This document shows, in pieces, positions 37,009-48,100 of a stretch of 64,000 bases of DNA. The DNA comes from Mytilus galloprovincialis (lineage: Eukaryota; Mollusca; Bivalvia; Mytilida; Mytilidae): positions 30,158,102 to 30,222,101 of the forward strand of contig NC_134850.1 of the NCBI RefSeq assembly GCF_965363235.1, given 5' to 3'. Each line of letters begins with the position of its first letter. Within the stretch, counting starts at the first letter, position 1. The notes beneath the pieces were generated by a model. That model made no database searches and had not been told where the DNA came from. It saw nothing but the letters and a program-made list of their open reading frames with translations. A program made the translations under genes and the position numbers.

Positions 37009-37288
37009 TTAAGGTGGTACCTACACTACAGGGAGGTAACTCTGTAAAATCAGCAGAATGTTTTAATGACTTTGTGTTTATAAGGGAGTATCAAGCTTCT
37101 CAATGATCAAAATAAGTGTTTGTCAAACTGCTATATATCCAGTGTAATTTTTCTTACTAAGCGGTTGGTTCAAATTTTTTGAAATTTTTATATTTTTGTC
37201 AAAGGGTCAAAGTAAATGATTTGTCAAAATATTAAGAAAATTAAACGAGTCAAATTAAATTTAGGTAAAGTGTTAGGTACCACCTTAA
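37009..37288. mobile_element. TTAA-flanked MITE, copy 2 (inverted relative to copy 1)
   Basis: The ends are TTAAGGTGGTACC and GGTACCACCTTAA, bounded by TTAA at 37009-37012 and 37285-37288. The interior is the reverse complement of 10331-10602 with moderate divergence, and it is 280 bp long. Confidence 0.8.
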
Positions 37289-37654
37289 TGCTTTCTTAAT
37301 ACGCCTGAATTGAAGTCATTGAATGCTTCATTTCTACTAATATTTGGCATATCATGATAAAAGCTGTATTTTGTTCATTAAATCATTTATTGTTTTCAGT
37401 TTTTGGTTTTCATTTAAATAGATATATTATATTGCTTTCACATTTGGCATCCATCGTCTCCATATAAATCAGTTCACAAACCAGAACAAGCTGTGATCCG
37501 CATCCCCGAATCTCCAGCAGAATTGTTCCTGCTACAATAGTATATAATTTTACTGATTGTCACATTTGTCACAACATGGTTGGTGGACACGTGGTGTAGG
37601 GCCTGCTTGTCTTTTCTGGAGCACCTTAGATCACCACCAATTTTGGGGTGACAG

Positions 37655-38065
37655 TCGTTTTGCTCATTCCTTAGTCTTCTCTGTTTTGTTGGGTGAACAA
37701 TTGTTAAATTGTCTGGGTGTTTTGTATACAATTGGTCTTTTTTTTTTTAGCAATGGCGTTGTAAGTTTATTTCGACTTATAAGTTTGAATGTTTCTTTGG
37801 TATCTTTCGCCTATTTTTTAAAATGATTGTGCTTTCGCATTGCATATATGATGTATTGCATTAATTGCAGGACGAGACATTTCCAGTTTATAGTTTCAAT
37901 TGGAGTTTATTCGATTCCCTCTGTGTGTTTCCTGAATTGTTTCATATTTTGTCATCTCTGGGACTTTGAAAGCTTACCCATTGTTGAAGGCCGTACGGTG
38001 GCGTGTATATGGACTTGTTCGTGTGAATAGTTGTCTCAATGGCTTACATACCACATCAGTTTCGT
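37655..38065 (+). repeat. SINE-like repeat (T family) with upstream block
   Basis: It ends 'gaaggccgtacggtggcgtg' (37986-38005), 'gttgtctcaatggcttacat' and 'accacatcagttt'. The ORFs at 37557-37826 and 37827-38030 fall inside it. Confidence 0.65.
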
Positions 38066-38069
38066 TTAA

Positions 38070-38815
38070 TTTAATGACGACAAAAAGCAAATATTTCTAT
38101 ATATACATAACACCGAAAACAAAGTAAATTAATGATACATGTAGTTCTAGTACCACGCACTTTTACTTAGCCGATAGGTTTGGAACTATTTTATTTCAGG
38201 AATATTGCATAATATTCGTCAATATCAAAATGCAACTTATAAATAATGACTAAAATTAAAAAAAGTAAACACGTCAAAGAAAAAAAACCAAATGTATTCT
38301 ATTTTTGTTTTATTGAGCTCAACAAGACATATTTTGTGTAAAACAAGTGCGATATCAAACAATAATAAATAAATAAATAAAGTTCAGTTAAATTAAATAA
38401 ATTATACATTTTCAAAATCGATCTACGAGTATGTCATTCAGACTATATTTCAATCATATAAGTCTTCATTCGACCACTGCAAATGAGATCTTTGTTCAGT
38501 AAGAAATAGGCAGGGTGTGGCTTTCAAAAATCTTTTATCTACCGGATTTTTCTTATGCATTTCCCAAAGCAAAAACATAATACACACACAGTTACATACA
38601 CACACATACACTCACACTCTCGTTCAATTCTCGTTTACTTAGTTTTTTCATAGATTTCACGCACTCTAACAAACAAATCACACACATACTCTTTGTAGAA
38701 ATCCATAACAATATCAGCAGAAACAGAGGGAATATTAGCACTGCCCTGTTTTACTTTTGTAGACAAGTTAGTGTTTCAAAAAGACAAAGATCACATGGGT
38801 TCTTCGAATTTCTAG
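38070..38815. other. No gene recognised
   Basis: AT-rich sequence with a short (AAAT)n run at about 38363-38400 and a CA-rich patch at 38581-38615. It lies beyond the 3' end of the 779-aa gene. Confidence 0.45.
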
Positions 38816-38817
38816 CG

Positions 38818-39147
38818 CAGAGTTCATATCCATGCTCTGCAATACTCCATATGCAGTATGGAGCCTCGTCATGGGTTTTGATTAAGTGATTACTTGGCAG
38901 TTTCCATAGCGACTATTTGACTACCAGACCAAATATTTCGTGATTATTTGATAATCTATAAATGTATTTTTTATTATTTGATTATCTTGTATAAAAAAGT
39001 AATGATTATGTGATTAAAAATATTGGCAATAATTTTGTGACTATGTGAATATATATTGGCAAAATATTTGTGATTATGTGATTACGTGGATACCCAAATG
39101 AGGGGCCTCAGTATTACGTAGTATGGAGTGAGCGGATATGAACTCTG
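38818..39147. mobile_element. Nested MITE-like inverted repeats just 3' of the 779-aa gene
   Basis: The outer arms are cagagttcatatcc (38818-38831) and ggatatgaactctg (39134-39147). The inner arms are gagcctcgtcatggg (38871) and the reverse of cccaaatgaggggcctc (ends 39109). The interior is made of degenerate 'gattatgtgattac' units. The inner part is the same family as 29555-29783. The outer arm ends 29 bases beyond the gene's stop codon. The nearest minus-strand AATAAA (38969-38974) lies inside the element, so it may supply the 3' end of the transcript. Confidence 0.7.
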
Positions 39148-39176
39148 TATTATTTGAGGCTTTTTGCTCTTTCTTT

Positions 39177-42100
39177 TTACAATAATAAAAATACTGTTGC
39201 AAATAAAGATGTTCCTACTGCACTTATTGTGGATGTGATGGACATTGATGCTGCACCGTTATCTGCAACATTTCCGCCTGCTTGTCCGATATTATTAGTT
39301 GATGCAGATTGTCTGCTGGCTCGGTTGTAGCTATTTTCATTACATATATTATTGATTGCTTTTCTCTTTAAACCAATACATCTATCTTGAATCAGTTTGC
39401 ATTCAAATTCTGTTTTCAAACCAATTGTTGCATCACTGCACTTTTGTTTTCGCATGGCGTCGATATCGCACTGCATATGGTCAAGTTTTACTCTGCAAAT
39501 AGAAATAATGATTTTAGAAATGTGTCTATTGAAGGCAAAACAATATACGAAACAAGCCTTTCCCAATGTTTGCTCATATTTTACGAGTTATAAAGATAAT
39601 ATTTTGGTTAATTTAATCAACATCTAAGTATCTAAATCTTCATAATAGACTGATTGAAGCTCAATATTTGTCACAGATATTTCTTTTACTTTGAAAAAAA
39701 ACCCACTTATTATAATCTATGCTCAAAAAGTTCTTTGAAATGCATTGACCTCCATTTTAAACGTCGTTGAATTAAGCTACTTACTCGCAAAAGTTTCTGA
39801 AATATTCTCCATTTGACATTTTGTCGGCTTGATTGAAGAATGTTCCTAATCGGTTTTCGGACTGTTTTACGCATGTCTGAATGGCACTGTCAGGCATACA
39901 AGTAACTCCCTGGGCATACACTGAAAACCAATAAGATATTCCACGTGACATTTAGTACAAATAACAAGCACAAAACAACCAAACTGTATTGAAGATTTCC
40001 AATTCGTTATTGTCTCTTCGTTAGGAAGCCGAAAATAAATTTATAAAATCTGAAAAAGTGCATGTTTTCTCTTTTGTATGACGAAAGTTAACTCTGTATC
40101 AAATACTTAATAGCCATATCGTGTTTTCAAAAATATCTTATACAAATGTCGTTTCCTAAAGGAAAACTTGACCTCACTTTCCAAGGAACATGATCTGCCA
40201 ATTATATCAATTTTTCATTAAAAAAGTGCCAAAATAATTTTAAAAAAAATCTTGAAAATTCATGAGACTCATAAAAAGTATCAAAATCGCCACTGCTGTA
40301 TATTTTTTTAACGTTTAATGTATTTACCATTAAGATCAGAACACACGATGTTTAGAGCATCTTCGAGAAGATTCTGTTGATGGCCCCATCTGCTAAGTTT
40401 CTCTTTTGCACCGGGACAGTTGGTGATAGTGTCTCTGATACATTTGTACACCTGCTTTCTGTTTCTAATAAAAGCAATTCAAGAGAATGGTAAATGTTTA
40501 TCTATCTTATTGAAAAAGAAACTCATCATAGATGAGAATACAATTTTGTCCCCCAAATGCGCGTTTCGTTTACAAAAGACTCCCCAGTGACGCTCAAATA
40601 AAAAACAGATATAAATATGATGGAGCCTTTAAAGTATTTCGAAAGATATATTGTTTTGAAAGCATTTCAAAAGATATGTTTTAAACGCATTTCGCAAGGT
40701 ATACAGTTTTGGAAGCAATAACATTTTTTCACAAATATATAAACATCCTAAACTTAATTATTACGTAAACTAATAAATATATAAATAATTGGATAATAAA
40801 CGAAAAGATGGAACACTTACTGGCAGAATTTCTGAGCTATGTTTCTGGTTCCAAGGATTTTAGTTCTGTCATGAGTTATATTAACAAGGAAGATATCAGG
40901 ATCAATGTTATAGTCGTCCAAACACATCTTAATGTTCTGTTTAACGTCGGCTACACACTTGTCGGCTTGCAAAATGGCTGCAATAAATATAAAGGTGTAA
41001 ATATATTTGGAAATACAATGTATGTAATAGGATTTTTTTTTAATGGCATCTTTAGGAAAAAATAAATATATTACCATGAGAAAACTAAAACTATCTGCAT
41101 ACCAATAAAACTGAAGTATCAACCAATGAAATGCTTGGAAAAGTTAGAATGTATGGTTGATCTATTGTTCTATTTTTAGAAATATACTTCAAATACTTGA
41201 AAGAAGCAAAAATAAGATGATGTGTTATGCTTGCCAATGAGTTAACTCTCCACAAAAGACCATGTGACTCATAAATTAACAACTATAGGTCACAATACGG
41301 CCTTCAATAATAAGTAAAACCGATTCCCATGTGTGTTTGCTAGTTTAGTTGCATTAAATCGTAAAGTGACTGTCAATAAATGTTTTAATATTTTCTCCCA
41401 TTATTTTCATATTTCTAAAACAAGAATGTGTCCCCAGTACACGGATGCCCCATCCACACTATCATTTTCTATGTTCAGTGGACCGTGAAAATGGGGTTAA
41501 ATCTCTAATTTGGAATTAAAATTAGAAAGATCATATCATACAGAACATATGTACTAAGTTTCAAGTTGATTAGACTTCAACTTCATCAAAAACTACCTCG
41601 ACCAAAAACTTTAACCTGAAGCGGGACAGACGGACGAACGAACGAACGGACGGACGAACGAACGAACGGACGGACGAACGGACGGACGGACGGACGGACG
41701 CACAGACCAGAAAACATAATGCCCATAAATGGGGCATAAAAAAGTGATTGAAATTTACCTTCCTCTGGGCAGATTTGGCGGATTTCGTTTTCATTGACCT
41801 CGTGACATCTGGTTGGAAGCATGTGACACTCGAATTTTCTTTTTAATAAAACAGCTTTAGGATCACATGTTGGCCATGCACTAGCATCACACTGTACTTG
41901 CTTAACACGGACACTGGAATAATGATAATGATAATGATAATGATAATGATAATGATAATGATAATGATAACGATAATGATATTGATATTGATACTAATAA
42001 TGTTAATGATAATAAAAATGATAATGATAATAATGATATTGCAATTATAATATTCAAAAATTAACAGTTTGAAATATAATTTTTAAAAAGTGAACAGTAA

Positions 42101-45100
42101 ATCTTTAGATTGTTAAAAAAACCAACATTAATGATATAAAATGTAAACTTCATCTTAAAGAAACTAAATCTTTACATTACTATTATTCACACCTGCAAAA
42201 TGGAGAATTTGTATCAATTCTAATAAAACAAACATATGGAAAACTTACTCGCAAAAATCATTAAAGAATCCTTCCATGGATAGACCGTTCTTCATTTGTT
42301 TGGCTGATATGCTGGTAATACCTTTAGCCATGTCGGATGTACATGTACTGGCCTTGGCTGTTGGTTTTTCGAAACACTTCAGACCTAACAGGTATTCTAA
42401 TGAAGAAAACAAAATGGTAAATTATTCATAACTATTTTTATACATAAAATTAATTGTATGCACAAATAATATAAGGCCATATTCTAAATTAATTAGAGTA
42501 AAAGATTATCGATTGCTGAAAATCAAGTCTCTGAAAATTGGAAAAAAAAAGCACCAAACTAGAACTGAAATATTTGAACATACCAATTGACCTTCACCAC
42601 CTCTGACGATACGAATGTCTAATAAAATGTCACTTTATACAATGAAGTAAGTTGTATCTATTAAATTGTTCCACTTACATTCAGTTTGTGGAATGCGCGT
42701 ATAAAGTAAAAAACATGTAACAACAATAAAAGGGTATACAGCATAATGCTCAATTGAATCGTTTCATATTTGAACTTCATTTACAGTGCAATTTAACGAT
42801 TAAAACACTAGTCAACCAGTTTATCAATTCACACGTTGCCTACAGTGATTTTTCTGTAATAACTACCTGGTATATCTGCACACAACATTCCTACAGAACG
42901 TTCCATGGCGGCTAGATCAAATCCTGTCATAGACATAGTCTGTTCAGCTCCTGGGCATTGGTGTATAACTTTTGTCATGCAAATGTACAGTGCGTGGCGT
43001 TTGCTGTTAAAATATAAATGCGTAAATTAGGTAAATTAAGAAAACTACGACATTTCAGTAGCAAAGAACATTTTGAGGATAAAATTAGCAAATTTATAAA
43101 AATTAAAATACTTCTTTTCAACTTTGATATCAATAATATATTGGATGGATGACTTAAAGAAGATTTCGGTTAAAACATACTAGTAATCATATCTAGCTTG
43201 AAGTATATGAAAATATATTACTAGTAAAAACTTTCAAACGTTATTACATTTTCACCATATGAAAGAGGGTTTGGATGGGGTTAAATGATTAAAGAATAAT
43301 GCCCTTAAAAATGAAGATTAGAGAATAACGGGCAAAAAAATGAAGATAAGAGAAAAAAAAGGGTTAATTTTTTGAAGATTAGAGAAAAAAGGGTGGAAAA
43401 TTAAATGTTTACAGAATAACAGATCCCCCATGCAGACCCTCATGAAAAGCTCATTGATACTTGAAGTTTTCTTGATGATAACGAACCGTTTTTAATTTAT
43501 CAAATATTGCAGGTGATTGGAAATTATAATGAGATATATCGACTGATAAAAAACCAATGTAGAACTGATTTAAATGTTACCTGCAGTATTCCTCTGCTTC
43601 AGCCTTTGATGTTCCAAGAAGAGCACCTTTGTGTTGGGATACGCTCTGGAAGTACTTCTTGGCATCGACACCATTCTCTGCAAAACACTTCTTGAATTGC
43701 TGCTGAAGTGTGAGCATACATGCTCCTGGTACTGTAAACAAAACAGAAACATTTGTGTCAAAGAGTGAGGTGTCTATAATGGTTCCTTAAAAAAAATGAC
43801 TGAACTACAATTCAAATATATTGGTTTAATTTTCTGCTTAATAGGATAAGGACGTTATTCTTTTTTAAATTCATTTTACACACATTATCATAATACTTGC
43901 TGTCGATTGTTAAAGCACACATGTGATGGCCATAGATTTAGCATACGTTGAAGATCGCCGTTTTATAACATAGTTATTAATTCATTTATTTGTCTTCTGA
44001 TTATTTCGAGAATTATCTTGTAAAACATTTTTTTCTTATTCTAACACATTTGTAAAATTGCCTTTCAAATGATTTTATTTGTCTCTTGCTGTTGTTTTAC
44101 TTCTTGATTTGTCACGTGCAACTTTCTCGTCTTGGTTCGAGACTTACCAGAGGTATTACGAGACTTACCACTAGTGTCATGACAGTATGAGCCGACAGTT
44201 ATGACCATGTTAGCAAAAGTTCCTTCAGTTATAAGTAAATCTCTTTGTGTACACCCACTGTTGGCTACAGCACTTTTACCGCATAATTCAAACTTTTGGA
44301 AATTTCTGAAATAGATAAAATTCAAGAGTTTAGTTTTTATAGAATTTAATTTACAATTTTATGTGGTATGCCTCAGATTTTTATATGTTCTTTCTTTTTC
44401 TTCATCTATTGACGACAATGAAGGCCTTTAGCAAAAGAATTTATAAAATTTGCGTAAATTTACAAATATATAACCAATTAATTTAAATGGTATTGTTCTA
44501 TTTGGTAACAGAAATACTTCAAGCAAAGATTGTACTCTAACGAGATACATTGATAAATATGAAAATTGATATTGAATATTAAAACTTTTCCTTACGGCGT
44601 GACAGATCTAAAAATCAGCCTAATTATGTACCTTTGTTGAGAGAGAAATAAACAGGCTATTCACAGCAATTACACTTACTTGCAAATGGTTTGATTAAGT
44701 TGTGACATATCTTGTCCTTGTGGAACCTGTCCTTTTGTCAACAGCATCATTAAATCTGGAACTGGAATCTTCATTTCATCCATAGAACATTGGTTTAAAT
44801 CTGTTTCAAATTTAATGATACATTCGGATGGTGCCCCTCCTGGCCCAATAATAGGTTTTCCTGTGCCTACATATAAGAGGGAAATAGTGAGTGATGCACA
44901 CAATAACAAACCCTATTCGTTTTAATTGCAGGTTAAACTTGAAGAATTCATCCATGAACAGATCAATGGTTCAGAAATATATATTTATAAAGATATAAAA
45001 ATAAAGAGATGTGGTATGATATCTATGATTTCAATTAGACAACTTTACATCCGAGTTCAAATGACGCTAATGTAAGCAATTATAGGTCAACGCCTGGCTT

Positions 45101-48100
45101 TCAGCAAAAAGCAAAACCCATGCGTATTGATAGTACTGATAAAAACATATACAAGTTTTCACTATGGTGTTAAATTGATAACATTTAAGAGCTTTATTCA
45201 ACAATGTATATCTCAGATTAAACACTTCCTTAAAAAGCTTTACAAGTTATGATATTTTAGGAAAATAGATTTCTGGTAACCATGGTAACTACTCAAACTT
45301 ACAAATGCTCTGATAAGTTGCCATCATGTTTTGAAGCGTCTGGCCGACCATAAAGGATTCTTGTTGTGTACACTCTTTGTTTGAGGTAAGTGACTGGAGA
45401 GTTCCAGAGGCACACTGTACGATCACCTGTTGCATACCTGAACTATAAGAGTAAGCAAAAGGAAAGTAAGAACAAATGTTAGATATGAAAATATATGTAT
45501 GTAAGTATGTAATGAAAACTTCTAAAGAATGGGAATGGACGACGGAGTAAATACTTCCATTTGATTTATAATAAAACATCATATATCATTATGTATTTTT
45601 GAAATGAAATACGTTTTCCACCAAGCATGCTACAAATAGGGGAGATAATTCATAAGACAGTGCAATATAGTGCATGCACAATTACATAATTTTAAAAATA
45701 AATTGAACTGATAATAAACCAGTGAAAAATTTGATATGAGAAAATTATTGAAAGTAAATCCTGATGAAAATAAAAAATTTCAACAGGAAATAATTGAAAA
45801 TATTTCAGAAATAAATTCAAGACTAACTGACTTTTCAAGTAATCACATTTAACTGTTACTGTTAGCGGAAGCAGTTTACATTTAATCAAGGGATGTCTAT
45901 ATAATTGATGTAAGTTGATTTCAAGGAAGTAAATACATTCAATCTGAAGTACTAAAAAGTTAAATCAAATTAAACAGTATATGGATGTTCAGTACACAGA
46001 TCGCATAAGGGAGACCATTTAACTTTTAAAAAAAAGGGGGTGGGTGTATGATTTTTTTTTCTTCCAAATATTGTCGACCAGCAGATGACCAACATGATAT
46101 TGGGAATCCAGATTTTCTCCATATACCATTTAAAAAAAAATAATTTGATTGATAGCGTCGAAAAACTAAAAAAAAATAAATTTTTAAATGTTCTCGCGGC
46201 CACTAGGAAATCCTCGCGAGATCTCTAAACATACAATGCCTATATTTTGTTTTGCTAACCTGCATGTGGTGTTATTAAGTTGTTGCATTGTCATTCCAGT
46301 GCCGTCTGATGTATTGGACAACAACTTGAAAAAGTTTTCAGCAATTATTTTCTTCTCTGTCATACAGGCCCGGAACTTCTTATCAAATTTAGCTAAACAT
46401 GGAGGCATTTGACCTTCAACAGCTGTAAAATAGATATACATGGTAAATACATTTAAATTTAAGCTGAGTTCAAGTTTATCTGGCTAGATAAATAATACAT
46501 CAAAATATTAAGAGCTTGTCATACGTTGTTATGGCCTTTCCGTTGATGAATGTTTAATGGTACTTTTAGTTTTCTTATTTTCGTTAAATCAACACTTTGG
46601 GGTTGCCGCCTCATTCCAACATGTTATTCATTATAACATCGGGTTTAAGAAAGTTTTTGAAAACAATGATACAGTTTTGATAGGAATTTCGTAGTTTGCG
46701 AGATAATGAGAAACTGTACATGCCAAGGGAGCTACCATTTGATTTTTAGGGGGGGGGGGGCAAAATAAAAAAAAAGGCAGGTGGACAATTTATGTAAAAA
46801 GTTAGGATAAACTAATTAAAAAAAGGAAGACCGAATAGAGTGAAAGATAAAACAGTAGTACAATTCTTACCATCGCCATCGCATAGTCCACCTAGAGCTC
46901 GACCAGTACTCTGTAGTGTATTCTGCATCATCTGATTCTCTTGGTCAGTACATTTCAGACTGGTCAAGGATCCTGGAATCGGTCCAACACATTTCCCGAT
47001 AGATTCACGAGAACTGTAAAAGGAAGAAGATGAAATAAGATATTTGTCCATTTGAAAAAAACTAAATTATAAACTAAATTTTATCGAGTGGCGGATCCAG
47101 AATCCAGGTGGGGTTCCGGAGGTTTGAATCCCCAAATATTTGGAACATCAATGCGTTTGAATGGGGACATATGGTCGTCCCCCCTTTTTGAAAGGCTGGA
47201 TCCGCCCCTTTTATCAATATTTACCATATCTTAAATTAAAATGATATTAACTTAACTAAAAAGTTGCGAAACCCCTCAAGTCGGTCTTAGATATATAAAT
47301 CCCAAAAACTATAGGTTTAATTGAAGCATATAATCACTTTAATCATTTTCAAAATTACTTGCGTCTTTTCGATGGAGAATTCATATTATCAATTGGAAAA
47401 TCAAATGTTTTTTTCCTTTACTTGTCCCTCTTCACCTTATTTATATAACTTTATTCGTACCTGCAAACTTTTGTTATGAGTTGATCCTTATTGGTATTCT
47501 GTGGTAAAGGGCCACTTGTTCCATTCGTGATTATAGAGAAAACAAGATCCAAGGTGAAGCCTCCATTTGTTTCGAAGCACTTCCGAAATGCTTTGTCGAA
47601 ACCAGCTAAGCATGCGGAATTAAATTGTTGCTGTTGTGCGGAGGCAAAAACGAAAAAAAATCCTGCAAAATACAAATATATATCATGCTTTGTTATATTT
47701 TTTTTAAACCGAATCATTTGTTAAAAAGAATTAAAAGCGTTATTTTATTAGCTGGAGTACACGCAGAGAGTGATTAAAAAAACATTGTTAATAAGCAATA
47801 CATCGTATTCGGAAATTCATTATATTTCTTAATGTATTTTGAAAAATACTAAAAAATATACAGTTTTGCTCAGTGAATATAATACACATATCATTGTTTT
47901 AGAATTTCACTGAAAGTTATAATAGGAAAATGTATTGTTTTTCATTTATTCAAGGCCAAATGAGAAAGAGAGAATTGATTTAGAATCATATCTGTCGCCT
48001 TGGTACTTAATTTGACAATTTTATTGAATTATAAGTGAATATCATGAACAATAATGATGTATCGATTTTCAGGTAAAATTATACAAGTATAGTGACAACT

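Noticed and set aside
37557..38030. Two consecutive plus-strand ORFs (89 and 67 codons)
   Set aside because: They coincide with dispersed repeat blocks that recur at 36600 and in other T-family copies.
40808..41065. Plus-strand ORF of 85 codons
   Set aside because: It is antisense to exon 12 of the 779-aa gene.
41570..41822. Two minus-strand ORFs with repeated PSVR/SFVR residues
   Set aside because: They are the GGAC/GAAC microsatellite read in two frames. Exon 11 of the 779-aa gene lies at one end of them, but the repeat part is intronic.
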